Source of the DNA: Nocardia niwae NBRC 108934 = DSM 45340
GTDB taxonomy: Bacteria > Actinomycetota > Actinomycetes > Mycobacteriales > Mycobacteriaceae
Length of the DNA: 64,000 nt
NCBI RefSeq assembly: GCF_001613465.1
Contig: NZ_BDCK01000003.1
Coordinates: 98,338 to 162,337, forward strand
Direction of reading: 5' to 3'
Position numbers and translations under genes: made by a program. Numbering within the stretch: position 1 is the stretch's first letter; every line of letters starts with the position of its first letter. This document shows, in pieces, positions 30,885 to 40,132 of the stretch. Below the pieces are notes generated by a model. That model was not told where the DNA came from, ran no database searches, and saw nothing but the letters and a program-made list of their open reading frames with translations.

Positions 30885-31200
30885 CTCGTTCCGTGAAATG
30901 CGTGCTGCCAAACGCCGCGTGCGGTACCGACTCGGTCACATCGGGAGAGGCAGGGACGTCGGCGGTGAGTGCGACCACCGCGTCGTCGGTGAGTACCGTC
31001 ACCGCGCCACCGGGAGGTCCGGCGGGGACACGGGCGTCGACGATCGGCGAACAACCGACCACAACGCCACAACCGGGTCCCGGAGCCACCGCGGCCCCCG
31101 AACCACCCGCTGCGACGACCTCGTCTCCCGCCGCACAGCCGACGCAGGAAGGTAGCGGCCACGGTCTGTGCTTCGACGCCAACTCGGCGCTCGCGGCGTC
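30885..31200 (+). pseudogene. Possible remnant of a secreted or lipoprotein gene
   Basis: One plus-strand frame keeps high third-position GC. It encodes a Thr/Pro/Ala-rich linker (EQPTTTPQPGPGATAAPEPP), then GHGLCFDANSALAASA, which looks like the start of a folded domain of an LppP/LprE-type lipoprotein. The frame then runs into the terminator and antisense of tRNA-Ala and stops, so the rest is missing. No clear start codon or lipobox was found. The 590-bp gap between the two tRNA genes shows no other gene. A speculative call. Confidence 0.3.
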
Positions 31201-31211
31201 TGCGAAACGAC

Positions 31212-31242
31212 AAAGGCTCATGCCCTCCATGAGCATGAGCCT
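31212..31242 (-). terminator. Hairpin downstream of the minus-strand tRNA-Ala
   Basis: A 10-bp stem, AGGCTCATGC (31214-31223) with GCATGAGCCT (31233-31242), has a 9-nt loop, followed on the minus strand by TTTG. Confidence 0.6.
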
Positions 31243-31250
31243 CCGAGGAG

Positions 31251-31323
31251 TGGAGCCTAGGGGAATCGAACCCCTAACCCCTGCCTTGCAAAGGCAGTGC
31301 TCTGCCAATTGAGCTAAGGCCCC
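31251..31323 (-). tRNA. alaT: tRNA-Ala (anticodon TGC), copy 1
   Basis: 73 nt on the minus strand. Acceptor GGGGCCT/AGGCTCC includes the G3:U70 identity pair of tRNA-Ala. Anticodon arm CTGCC-TTTGCAA-GGCAG, T arm GGGG-TTCGATT-CCCC. CCA is not encoded. Identical in sequence to the plus-strand copy at 40247. Confidence 0.96.
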
Positions 31324-31499
31324 GTCGCCGTTCGTCACGGCTAGCGTGTACAGACGCCTGGAAAACGGTACCTTCTCGCCGTTGGCGTGGTCAAAACGGC
31401 AGGTTGTCGCGTATGGCCAGGTATGGCGACCTATGGTTGGTCGCAGCGTCATGATCCGGTTCTTCGATGTGTCGTCGGTTGCTCGATGAGAGGACCCGC

Positions 31500-33701
31500 A
31501 TGTCTCGGTATCTGTTCGCACTCGGCCGCATGGTCGCTCGCCGGCGGTGGTGGGTGGTGGCGGTGTGGGTGGTCCTGCTGGCCTGTGCGATCGGGTTCGC
31601 CGCGGTGAGTGGCGGCAAGACCACCGACAACTTCACGATTCCGAACACCGAGTCGCAGGACGCCGTCGCGCTGCTGAAGCAGCGGATGCCCGCCTACAGC
31701 GGGGCGCAGACGCAGGTGGTGTTCGCGACGCCCAGCTCGGCAAAAGTCACCGATCCGCAGCCGAGTGCTCAGATCCAGCAGGTCATGGCGGGGCTACGCG
31801 GAGTCTCGCAAGTCGCCACGGTGGTCGACCCGTTCCAGGCTCAGGCGATCTCACCCGATCAGCGGGTCGCGTTGGGCAGCGTGCAGTACTCGGTGCAGGC
31901 GGGGGAAGTCACCGAGGAGACGTTGGACGCGGTGGACCGCATCGCCGCGCCCGCTCGCGAGGCGGGGCTCGATGTGGAGTTCTCGGGAGCGGTGTATCCG
32001 GGCTTCACCGCGGAGGTGCCCGAGACACCCGAGATCTTCGGTATCGCCGCCGCGTTCGTCATCCTGCTGATCACGTTCGGGGCGGTGGTCGCCGCCGGCC
32101 TGCCCATCGTCACGGCGCTGGTCGGCGTAGCGATCGGCCTGACCGGAATCCTGGGTGTGGCCGCCTTCGTCGATGTGCCCGCGGCCGCGACCTCCTTGGC
32201 ATTGATGCTGGGATTGGCGTGCGGGATCGACTACGCGCTGTTCATCCTGTCCCGGCATCGGCACAACATCGTGCTGGGTCTGGCCGCAGACGAGTCGATT
32301 CCACTGGCCGTCGGCACTGCGGGCAGCTCGGTGGTGTTCGCCGCGGTGACCGTGATCATCGCGCTGTGCGGCCTGGCGCTGGCCGGTATCCCGTTCCTGA
32401 CCGTCATGGGGTTGACGGCGGCGGGCGCCGTTCTGGTGGCCATGCTGGTCGCCCTGACGTTGCTGCCCGCGCTACTCGGGTTCGCCGGTGACACGGTCGC
32501 CCGCTTCGTCTCGCCGCCGTTGCATCCGGGGCGTCCCGAAGAGGTAGCGCGGATCGCGGCCTACGAACCGGAACGCACGATGGGACACGGCTGGGCCCGT
32601 TTCGTCACGCGTTACCGGCTGCCTTTGCTCGTGGTCGGAATCGCCGCGCTGGTGGTTCTGGCGATTCCGGTCACGCGGATCCATCTGGGCTTGCCGAGCG
32701 GCGAATCGCAGCCGGAGTCCAGTACCGCGCACAAGGCCTACGACTTGGTCAGCCGGTCGTTCGGCCCTGGTTTCAACGGACCGTTGCTGATGGTCAACGA
32801 TCTGTCGAAAGCCACCGCCCCGGACGTCGCGCAGACGGTGATGGACCGGTTGCGCGCCGAACCCGACGTCGCCGCGGTCCAGCCCGCGGGCAGCGGTGAC
32901 GGCTTGCTGCTCATCCAGGTGGTGCCGAAGACCGGTCCGGACGACCAAGCGACCGCGGAGCTGGTCACCCGGCTGCGTGACAATCGCGACCGTATCGAGG
33001 CGAACACGGGCGCCACCTTCCTGGTCGGCGGAACGACCGCCGCGAACATCGACACCTCCAACCGGCTGGCCGCGGCCCTGCCGGTCTTCCTCCTGGTTGT
33101 CGTCGGCTTGGCGCTGGTGCTTCTGACGATCGCCTTCCGCACCGTGCTGGTGCCGCTGTCCTCGATCGTCGGCTTCATCCTGTCGGTCTTCGCGGCGCTC
33201 GGCGTCCAGGTCGCGGTGTTCCAATGGGGCTGGGGAGCGGGATTCTTCGACGTGGCGAAGGCGCAGACGCTGAGCTTCCTGCCCATCATCATCCTGGCGA
33301 TAATCTTCGGGCTCTCCAGCGACTACCAGATCTTCGTCGTCTCCCGGATCAAGGAGGAATACAGCCGTACCGGGGACGCGACCGGGTCGGTGCAGGACGG
33401 AGTCGCGCATTCCGCGCGGGTGGTGAGCGCGGCGGCGCTGATCATGTTCGCCGTCTTCGTGGCCTTCATCTGGGTCGACAATCCGGTCGTCAAGCCGTTG
33501 GCCTTCACGCTGGCGGTCGGCGTCGTCCTGGACGCGTTCGTCGTGCGGCTGACCTTGGTGCCCGCCGTCATGGCCCTGGTCGGCGAGCGCATGTGGTACC
33601 ACCCGAGGTGGTTCGGGCGTTACGTTCCTGATCTCGACATCGAGGGCACCGGACTGGAGAAGGAGTTCACCCCGAGCGCGGTCGGCAGCACGAGCGGCTG
33701 A
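31500..33701 (+). CDS. MMPL/RND-family membrane transporter
   Basis: 733 aa from ATG 31500 (GAGAGGA 6 nt upstream). Two homologous halves: one helix, a soluble domain, then five or six helices each. Typical motifs are GLACGIDYALFILSRHR in the first half and FGLSSDYQIFVVSRIKEEY in the second, which carry the proton-relay Asp-Tyr pairs. Mycobacterial MmpL proteins export lipids or siderophores; short ones such as this also occur as drug or fatty-acid exporters. The substrate is unknown. The convergent TetR gene starts 20 bp after its stop and may regulate it. Confidence 0.9.
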   Translation: MSRYLFALGRMVARRRWWVVAVWVVLLACAIGFAAVSGGKTTDNFTIPNTESQDAVALLKQRMPAYSGAQTQVVFATPSSAKVTDPQPSAQIQQVMAGLRGVSQVATVVDPFQAQAISPDQRVALGSVQYSVQAGEVTEETLDAVDRIAAPAREAGLDVEFSGAVYPGFTAEVPETPEIFGIAAAFVILLITFGAVVAAGLPIVTALVGVAIGLTGILGVAAFVDVPAAATSLALMLGLACGIDYALFILSRHRHNIVLGLAADESIPLAVGTAGSSVVFAAVTVIIALCGLALAGIPFLTVMGLTAAGAVLVAMLVALTLLPALLGFAGDTVARFVSPPLHPGRPEEVARIAAYEPERTMGHGWARFVTRYRLPLLVVGIAALVVLAIPVTRIHLGLPSGESQPESSTAHKAYDLVSRSFGPGFNGPLLMVNDLSKATAPDVAQTVMDRLRAEPDVAAVQPAGSGDGLLLIQVVPKTGPDDQATAELVTRLRDNRDRIEANTGATFLVGGTTAANIDTSNRLAAALPVFLLVVVGLALVLLTIAFRTVLVPLSSIVGFILSVFAALGVQVAVFQWGWGAGFFDVAKAQTLSFLPIIILAIIFGLSSDYQIFVVSRIKEEYSRTGDATGSVQDGVAHSARVVSAAALIMFAVFVAFIWVDNPVVKPLAFTLAVGVVLDAFVVRLTLVPAVMALVGERMWYHPRWFGRYVPDLDIEGTGLEKEFTPSAVGSTSG

Positions 33702-33720
33702 CGCCCACGGACCGACGTGG

Positions 33721-34386
33721 TCAGGCGGCGTCGCCGCGCTCGAGCACGTCGTCGAGGGACGGCAGGGGACGCGAACAGATATCGCGCGCCTCGTCGGGGG
33801 AGAGGCCGAACATGCGCAGCAGGTCCTCGGTGACCTGATCGGTGGCGGTGGCGTCGTCGCGGTCGGGGTGATCGTGCAGCAGTTGGCCCAGGCACAGCGC
33901 GGCGCCGGTCACGATGGTCATGGACAGCGCCGCATCGCTCGTCTGGAACCGGCCCGCGCGAGCGGCGGCCTCGATATCGCGACGAGCGCGCGGGACGAGT
34001 CCTTTGTCGGAGCCCGCCAAGATCAGCCCGTTGTTGAGCAGCACCTTGCTCAGGGTGGGGATTCTTCGGTGCATACGCCCGGTCAACCGGAAACTCTGCG
34101 CGAAGACCTCGGCCGGATCGTCCATGCCTTCGGTCAAGGTGTCGAGCACGGCGCCGTGCTTCTCGAGCGCTTCCTCCACCGCCGCCTGGAACAGGTCCTC
34201 CCGGCTCTGGAAGTGGTTGTAGAACGACCCCATACCGACGTCGGCGGCCTGGGTGATCTCGAGGATCGGCGCGTTCGATCTTCCGGTGGCGATGAACGCC
34301 TGGGCCGCTGTCACGAGAGCGGCGCGGGTACGGGCCTTGCGGCGTGCCAAGCGGTTGGGTTCCGCCGCCTCCGTTCGATCGGTCAT
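33721..34386 (-). CDS. TetR-family transcriptional regulator
   Basis: 221 aa from ATG 34386, which has GGAG upstream; the frame extends further but without a ribosome site. The N-terminal helix-turn-helix is AALVTAAQAFIATGRSNAPILEITQAADVGMGSFYNHFQSREDLF, in part. The C-terminal ligand domain is unassigned. It is divergent from the extradiol-dioxygenase operon, and a 42-bp dyad lies between them, so local repression of that operon (and itself) is likely. The inducer is unknown, probably an aromatic acid or its CoA ester. Confidence 0.9.
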   Translation of the reverse strand: MTDRTEAAEPNRLARRKARTRAALVTAAQAFIATGRSNAPILEITQAADVGMGSFYNHFQSREDLFQAAVEEALEKHGAVLDTLTEGMDDPAEVFAQSFRLTGRMHRRIPTLSKVLLNNGLILAGSDKGLVPRARRDIEAAARAGRFQTSDAALSMTIVTGAALCLGQLLHDHPDRDDATATDQVTEDLLRMFGLSPDEARDICSRPLPSLDDVLERGDAA

Positions 34387-34462
34387 GCCCGCTCCTCTCC
34401 CTGTCGGTGCCTCGACCATGGTAGCGGCCTGCACTCAGTTATGACGAATTCATCAGCAAGTC

Positions 34463-34504
34463 TTGACTGAATATTGCGTCGCATGTGACGATATCATCAG
34501 TCAA
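34463..34504. promoter_or_regulatory. Likely TetR operator between the divergent genes
   Basis: The outer arms TTGACTGA (34463-34470) and TCAGTCAA (34497-34504) are perfect inverted repeats, and the centre CGTCGCATGTGACG is itself nearly symmetric. The dyad ends 15 bp before the dioxygenase ATG. Confidence 0.65.
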
Positions 34505-34519
34505 CAGAGGGAGTGGTCG

Positions 34520-35653
34520 ATGACCGACCAGCACGACCCGCACACCGGACTGCACAGCGAGTACGGCGCGCAGGTGGGCGAGCACCCGGGGCGGGCCCGC
34601 GATCCGATCGTGAAGGTGCATGATCTGGCGTGGCTGGAGTTCGAGAAGCCGGACCTCGACCGCGCCGAGGTCTTCGCACACGCCTTCGGCTTCGCCATCT
34701 CGTTGCGCACAGCCGACGAGCTGCACCTGCGGGGCACCGACCCGCAATCGCCATGCGTGCTGATCCGTCGCGGCACGCGCTCGCGATTCGTCGGGCCCGC
34801 CTTCCGCGCGGCCGACACCGCCGACCTGCTCCGGCTGGCCGAGGCAGCCGGAAGCACGCTGACTTCCCTGCCCGGGACCTTGGGTGGATCGACCGTCGAT
34901 CTGACCGACCCCAGTGGATTGCGGGTGCGGGTGGTCGCCGACACCGACAAGCTCCCCGCTCTCCCCGCGCAGCCGCCGCACACGCTCAACTTCGGGCACG
35001 AAGTCGCCCGGGTGAACCGGACGCAGCGGCCGCCTCGCTCGCCGGCGCTGGTGCAGCGGCTGGGGCATGTGGTGGTGCAGACCACGAAGTACCGCCGAAC
35101 GCTCGATTGGTATCTCCGGCACTTGGGGCTGATCGTCAGCGACTTCCTCTACTACCCGGGACAACGCGAACGCGGTCCGGTGATGAGCTTCATCCGCTGC
35201 GATCGCGGCCGGACACCCGTGGACCATCACACGCTGGCGCTGGTGCTCGGGCCGGCCAACCGATACGTGCACTCGGCTTACCAAGTGGCCGACCTGGATG
35301 CCTTGGCCGCGGGCGGGGAGTACCTGCGCGATCACGGCTATTACCGGTCGTGGGGAATCGGCAGGCACATCCAGGGCAGCCAGATCTTCGACTACTGGCG
35401 CGACCCGGACGGTTTCCTCGTCGAACACTTCAGCGATGGTGACCTGTTCGACTGCACGGTGGAGCCCGGCTGGGCGCCGTTCACCGCGTCCGGACTGGCG
35501 CAGTGGGGGCCGCCCGCCAGCAAAGACTTCCTCGGCCTCAAACCGGGGCGGGAAGCCCTTCGCGAGTTGCGCGCGATGGCCGATGCGCTGCGCGAGGACA
35601 ACGAATTCGACCTGCGCCGCCTGCGCGGCCTGATGAAAGTAGCTGGTTCATGA
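34520..35653 (+). CDS. Type I extradiol ring-cleavage dioxygenase (VOC family)
   Basis: 377 aa from ATG 34520 after GAGGGAG. Two VOC modules: about 35-155 (VHDLAWLEFEKPDLDRAEVF, in part) and about 195-320. The second has the presumed Fe(II) ligands: His in RLGHVVVQ, His in DHHTLALV and Glu in FLVEHFSD. That matches catechol 2,3-dioxygenase-type enzymes, which open catechols beside the hydroxyl groups. A C-terminal 55 residues go beyond the fold. It is the first gene of an operon and overlaps the FAH gene by 4 nt (ATGA). The substrate is probably the product of the flavin hydroxylase four genes on. Confidence 0.88.
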   Translation: MTDQHDPHTGLHSEYGAQVGEHPGRARDPIVKVHDLAWLEFEKPDLDRAEVFAHAFGFAISLRTADELHLRGTDPQSPCVLIRRGTRSRFVGPAFRAADTADLLRLAEAAGSTLTSLPGTLGGSTVDLTDPSGLRVRVVADTDKLPALPAQPPHTLNFGHEVARVNRTQRPPRSPALVQRLGHVVVQTTKYRRTLDWYLRHLGLIVSDFLYYPGQRERGPVMSFIRCDRGRTPVDHHTLALVLGPANRYVHSAYQVADLDALAAGGEYLRDHGYYRSWGIGRHIQGSQIFDYWRDPDGFLVEHFSDGDLFDCTVEPGWAPFTASGLAQWGPPASKDFLGLKPGREALRELRAMADALREDNEFDLRRLRGLMKVAGS

Positions 35654-36585
35654 GTATTTCCGTGCTCCGTACCGCCGACGCCTGGTGGGTGGTCACACCC
35701 GTGGGCGCGGCCAGGGTCGATACCGCCGCGACCACCACCGGGCAGCTGCTGCAAGACCGGCAGGCGATCCACGCGGCGTCGGCGAGCAGCGAGGTCGTGC
35801 CGGTCGAGAGCCTGTCGCCGGTCTCCCCGGTGACCGCGCCGTGCCGGGTCGTCGCCCAGATGACGAACTTCGCCTCGCACGTCGCGGACTCCGGTGGCGA
35901 TCCGGCGACGGTGCCGCTGACGTTCTTCCGCAAGGCATCAGGGTCGATCAGCGGCCCGCACGACGACGTCCTCCGGCCCCCGCACGTGCGTCTGCTGGAT
36001 TACGAGGTGGAGATCGGCCTGGTGTTCGGTCGCGACATGCCGGTGGGATCGGAGATCACCAGCGACAACCTCGCCGACTACATCGCCGGTCTGGTGGTCA
36101 CCAACGACATCTCCGCCCGCGACATCCAACTGCCGAAAACCCAGTTCTACGAGGCGAAGTCCTATCCGACCTTCACTCCGGTCGGTCCGGCGCTGGTGCT
36201 GCTGGAGGACGACGAGCTGAAACGGTTCACCGACCTGCGGCTGCGGTTGTGGGTCAACGGCGATCTGCGCCAGGACATGACCGTCGCCGACATGATCTAC
36301 CGGCCGCTGGAGACCCTGCGGGCATTGACCGGTTTCCAGCGCATGGACACCGGTGACCTGCTGCTCACCGGAACGCCGGTCGGCACCGCGATCAGCGCCC
36401 CGCCCAAACCGGTCGAGATCATCGGCTCACTGCTGCCGCCCGCCGTGAAGTGGAAGCTGTTCTTCAAAGGCCAGGCCAAGAACCCGAAGTATCTGCGCGA
36501 CGGTGACGTCGTCGAGGCCGCGATCGCCACCGACGACGGCGCCATCGATCTCGGCCGCCAGCGCACGACGGTGAGGTACCGGTGA
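35650..36585 (+). CDS. Fumarylacetoacetate hydrolase-family protein
   Basis: 311 aa. The FAH fold is shown by LLDYEVEIGLVFGRDM (metal-binding Glu residues), TNDISARDIQ and FYEAKSYPTFTPVGP, and DLLLTGTPVGTA. Family members hydrolyse or decarboxylate/hydrate ring-cleavage products (2-oxo-hept-diene-type acids or fumarylpyruvate). In this operon it most likely acts on the product of the dioxygenase. ATG overlaps the preceding stop, and the stop overlaps the next GTG by 4 nt, so translation is coupled on both sides. Confidence 0.9.
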   Translation: MSISVLRTADAWWVVTPVGAARVDTAATTTGQLLQDRQAIHAASASSEVVPVESLSPVSPVTAPCRVVAQMTNFASHVADSGGDPATVPLTFFRKASGSISGPHDDVLRPPHVRLLDYEVEIGLVFGRDMPVGSEITSDNLADYIAGLVVTNDISARDIQLPKTQFYEAKSYPTFTPVGPALVLLEDDELKRFTDLRLRLWVNGDLRQDMTVADMIYRPLETLRALTGFQRMDTGDLLLTGTPVGTAISAPPKPVEIIGSLLPPAVKWKLFFKGQAKNPKYLRDGDVVEAAIATDDGAIDLGRQRTTVRYR

Positions 36586-38471
36586 CCGACGACCTGCTTT
36601 GGCCGCGCTATGCGGACCCGGCCGACCTTCCCGGCATCGAATCGGTGCCATTGGCCGAGCGCGCCTTGCCGGAATCGACCTACGCCCTGCTGGGGAGAGC
36701 GGCCCGATCGTGGCCCGAGCGCACCGCGATCACCGTGCTTCCGGAAGCGGCGCGATGGCGGGAGCCATTGCGCCGCAATGCGGCTCAGCTGCTCGAAGAC
36801 GTGCACCGATACGCGAACCTGCTGTACGACATCGGCGTGCGACGCGGCGACGCGGTGGCGTTGATCGCTCCCAACTGTGCCGGGCTCATCCCGGCGACCT
36901 TGGCCGCCCAGCTCGCCGGGGTGGCCGCCCCGATCAACGGTGGGCTGTCCCGGCAGCACATCGCCGAATTGCTGCGGCGCACCGGAGCTCGCGTGCTCAT
37001 GACGGCCGGACCCGAACTGTCGGCCGCCATCTGGGAAACCACCCGGGAACTGGCCGCCGACGGCATGGTGGACGCGGTGCTCGTGCTGCGGCCGACCGCC
37101 GCGGCGGGCGAGCCCGCGCCGCTGCGACCCATCGCTGGCGTGCGCGTCGGTTACCTCGATGAAGAGGCCGCGCCGCACGACGCGCACGCCTTCGTGGGCG
37201 AACCGCCGAACGCGGAGGACCTCGCCGCGTTGTTCCACACCGGCGGCACCACCGGCGTGCCGAAATTGGCGGCGCACACCCATGCCAACGAGGTCGCGAA
37301 CGCGTGGATGATCGCCGCGAATTCGTTGCTCGCCGACGACGCCGTGGTCTTCGCGGCGTTGCCGCTGTTCCATGTCAACGCGCTGGTGGTCACGCTGCTC
37401 GCACCCTTGTTCAAGGGGCAGCCGGTGGTGTGGGCCGGACCGCTCGGCTACCGGGATCTCGCCATCTACGGGGAATTCTGGAAGATCGTCGAGCACTATC
37501 GGCTCGCCGCGATGAGCGCGGTACCGACGGTGTACGCGGTGCTCGCCCAGTGTCCGGTCGACGCGGACATCAGCAGTCTGCGCTACGCGATGGTCGGCGC
37601 GTCGCCGTTGCCTCCCGCGGTGCGGGAGACCTTCGAGACGCACACCGGCATCACCCTGGTCGAGGGCTACGGACTCACCGAGGCGACCTGCGCCAGCGCA
37701 CGCAGCTTCCCGGGACATCCGCGACCGGGCGCGGTCGGGCAGCGCATGCCCTATCAGTCGGTGCGGGTGGTGCGCATCGGCGCCGACGGTTCGTGGGCGG
37801 AACTGCCCGCCGGGCAGACCGGCGTGCTGGCCATCGGCGGCCCTACGGTCTTCGCCGGATACGTGACCGCCCGCGACGCGCACGGATTCGTGCTCGACGG
37901 CATGGGCAAACTGGCCGACGGCTGGCTCGACACCGGCGACCTGGCCCACCTCGACGCCGAGGGGTTCATCCATCTGCACGGTCGCGCCAAAGATTTGATC
38001 ATTCGCGGCGGGCACAACATCGACCCCGCGCTCATCGAGGACGCGCTGCTGGCGCACCCGCAGGTGACTGCGGCGGGTGCGGTCGGTCGCCCCGATGTCC
38101 ACGCGGGCGAGGTGCCGGTCGCCTACGTCACCCTCGCGCCCGGCGCCGGCATCGGCGCGGCCGAACTGCTCGAATGGGCAGGCAGCCGGGTACCCGAGCG
38201 AGCCGCCGCGCCGAAGACCATCACGGTGCTCGACGCGCTGCCGGTCACCGACGTGGGCAAGCCCTACAAGCTCGGGTTGCGCGCCGACGCCACGCGCCGC
38301 GAACTCCTCGACGCGCTCGCAGGCGCCGCCGGAGTGCGCGGCATCGCCGCCACCGTCCAGGACGGTGCGATCGTGGCCACCGTCGAACTCGACCAGAGCG
38401 GTGACGAGGGCGCCGTCGCGGCGATTCTGGGCCGCTACGCGATCGAGTGGAAGATCGAGGCGCGCCGATGA
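36582..38471 (+). CDS. AMP-forming acyl-CoA synthetase/ligase
   Basis: 629 aa from GTG 36582. The P-loop is FHTGGTTGVPKLA (about 220), A5 region EGYGLTEATC, A7 WLDTGDLAHLD, A8 GRAKDLIIRGGHNIDP and the catalytic lysine in VGKPYKLGLR near the C-terminus. It activates a carboxylic acid as an acyl-AMP and transfers it to CoA. It is about 80 residues longer than usual through a C-terminal segment (AGAAGVRGIAATVQDGAIVA) that may be an added regulatory domain. Coupled to the FAH gene before and to the hydroxylase gene after, so the substrate is presumably an aromatic or side-chain acid. Confidence 0.9.
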   Translation: MTDDLLWPRYADPADLPGIESVPLAERALPESTYALLGRAARSWPERTAITVLPEAARWREPLRRNAAQLLEDVHRYANLLYDIGVRRGDAVALIAPNCAGLIPATLAAQLAGVAAPINGGLSRQHIAELLRRTGARVLMTAGPELSAAIWETTRELAADGMVDAVLVLRPTAAAGEPAPLRPIAGVRVGYLDEEAAPHDAHAFVGEPPNAEDLAALFHTGGTTGVPKLAAHTHANEVANAWMIAANSLLADDAVVFAALPLFHVNALVVTLLAPLFKGQPVVWAGPLGYRDLAIYGEFWKIVEHYRLAAMSAVPTVYAVLAQCPVDADISSLRYAMVGASPLPPAVRETFETHTGITLVEGYGLTEATCASARSFPGHPRPGAVGQRMPYQSVRVVRIGADGSWAELPAGQTGVLAIGGPTVFAGYVTARDAHGFVLDGMGKLADGWLDTGDLAHLDAEGFIHLHGRAKDLIIRGGHNIDPALIEDALLAHPQVTAAGAVGRPDVHAGEVPVAYVTLAPGAGIGAAELLEWAGSRVPERAAAPKTITVLDALPVTDVGKPYKLGLRADATRRELLDALAGAAGVRGIAATVQDGAIVATVELDQSGDEGAVAAILGRYAIEWKIEARR

Positions 38472-40006
38472 GCGCCCCGGTCGTGATCGTCGGCGCGGGG
38501 CCGACCGGTCTCACCGCGGCGTTACTGCTGGCCCGCTACGGCGTCGAGTCGCTGGTCCTGGAGCGGTGGAAGGGCGTCTACCCGCAGCCGCGCGCGGTGC
38601 ACATGGACGGTGAGATCCGCCGGATCGTGTCGCGGCTGGGCATCGGTGACGAATTCGACGCCATCTCCCGGCCCGCGCTCGGTCTGCGCCTGCTCGACCG
38701 GGATCTGCGGACACTCGCGGAATTCCAGCGCGACCCGGCGGGCGGCCGCAACGGGCACCCGGACGCGAACATGTTCGACCAGCCGGAACTGGAAGCGATT
38801 CTGCGCGCCGAGGTGCGGCGCCGGCCGCGAGTGACGTTGCGCGGGGACGTCGAAGTCACCGCGGTAGTCCAGGAAACCGGCGGCGCCAGGGTCGAGTTCA
38901 CCGATCGGACCTCCGGCGCGACCGAGTCGGTCCGCACGCGGTACGTGCTGGGCTGCGACGGCGCGAACAGCCTGGTTCGTACCGCCATCGGCGCCAGAAT
39001 GCGTGAGCTGAACTTCGAGCAGCGTTGGCTGGTCGTCGACGTGGGTACGACGGCGGAACTGGGGGAGTGGGAAGGCGTACATCAGGTTTGCGATCCCGTC
39101 CGCGCCGCGACCTACATGCGCATCGGAACGGCACGCCACCGATGGGAATTCCGGCTGAATCCCGGTGAAGCAGCGGCCGACTACGACGAGATCGGCCGGG
39201 TGTATCAACTGATCAGCCCCTGGACCGGTGCGGTCGCGGTCGAGGAGATCCAGTTGCTCCGGGTGGCCGAGTACACCTTCCGCGCCCAGCTCGCCGACCG
39301 CTGGCGGGCGGGCCGGATCTTCCTGCTCGGCGACGCGGCGCATCTCACGCCGCCTTTCATCGGTCAGGGCATGGGCGCCGGATTGCGTGATGCGGCCAAC
39401 CTCACCTGGAAGCTGGCCGGCGTACTCGCCGGAGACTTGCCCGAACGGGTCGTGGACTCCTATGAGATCGAACGAAAGCCGCACGCGCGGAGCATGATTC
39501 GGCTGGCGAAGTTCACCGGGATGGCGATGACCGAGGGCGGTGAACTCGGCAATCTCCTGCGCGGCACGCTTGCTCCCCACCTGGGTCGCCTGCCCGGTTT
39601 CCACGCGCTGGTCACCAGCGGCGAGACACCGCCCTTGCGTCGATCCGAGCTGGTCATGCGGTCGCGCCTCGGTGGCGGCCGGGCGGGCCATCTGGTGCCC
39701 AACGCTCTCCTGGCCGACGGCCGTCGCTACGACGACGTCGTCGCGGGGCGGTACGCGATCGTCACCACGATCGAACCGGCATCGGCGGAGCACGCCCGGA
39801 TCCGCGACCGCGGGGCAGTGCTGGTGTTCGCGGCTGCGGGAAGCGAACTGCGTCGCTGGCTGTGCCGGCGTGGCGCCCGCGCCGCTCTCATCCGGCCCGA
39901 CGGCGTCGTGCAGCGCACCGCCCGCGACCTGCCCGTGCTCTGCGCGGCGATGCCTCGATTCCACTCCGGTGCAGGCGGCGTGCATGGCGAACACCGGGTC
40001 GGTTGA
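38468..40006 (+). CDS. FAD-dependent aromatic hydroxylase (MhpA-like)
   Basis: 512 aa from ATG 38468, overlapping the previous stop (ATGA). The Rossmann motif VIVGAGPTGL starts at residue 7, the DG motif is GCDGANSLVR, and the GD motif is FLLGDAAHLTPP followed by GQGMGAGLRDAANLTWKL. This is the class A flavin monooxygenase pattern, closest by memory to 3-(3-hydroxyphenyl)propionate hydroxylase (MhpA). It adds a hydroxyl ortho to a phenol to make the catechol for the dioxygenase at the start of the operon. The C-terminal thioredoxin-like domain is present but ends in a Cys/Arg-rich tail. Confidence 0.88.
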   Translation: MSAPVVIVGAGPTGLTAALLLARYGVESLVLERWKGVYPQPRAVHMDGEIRRIVSRLGIGDEFDAISRPALGLRLLDRDLRTLAEFQRDPAGGRNGHPDANMFDQPELEAILRAEVRRRPRVTLRGDVEVTAVVQETGGARVEFTDRTSGATESVRTRYVLGCDGANSLVRTAIGARMRELNFEQRWLVVDVGTTAELGEWEGVHQVCDPVRAATYMRIGTARHRWEFRLNPGEAAADYDEIGRVYQLISPWTGAVAVEEIQLLRVAEYTFRAQLADRWRAGRIFLLGDAAHLTPPFIGQGMGAGLRDAANLTWKLAGVLAGDLPERVVDSYEIERKPHARSMIRLAKFTGMAMTEGGELGNLLRGTLAPHLGRLPGFHALVTSGETPPLRRSELVMRSRLGGGRAGHLVPNALLADGRRYDDVVAGRYAIVTTIEPASAEHARIRDRGAVLVFAAAGSELRRWLCRRGARAALIRPDGVVQRTARDLPVLCAAMPRFHSGAGGVHGEHRVG

Positions 40007-40132
40007 CCGGGCACTCATAGTTGACGGAATACTCATTAAACTGCGTTCGGGCCGGTGAGAGGCGTGCCGAGCCGAGCCGCCGGACTCAGGTCGTCCTGGG
40101 CCGGGCCCCGGCGGCGCAGTAGGGTGGAACCC

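Noticed and set aside
30734..31521. Frames over tRNA-Ala with GIEPLTPALQRQCSAN or ALAQLAEHCLCKAGVRGS
   Set aside because: Sense and antisense translations of tRNA-Ala; only the part before 31200 is kept, as a possible remnant.
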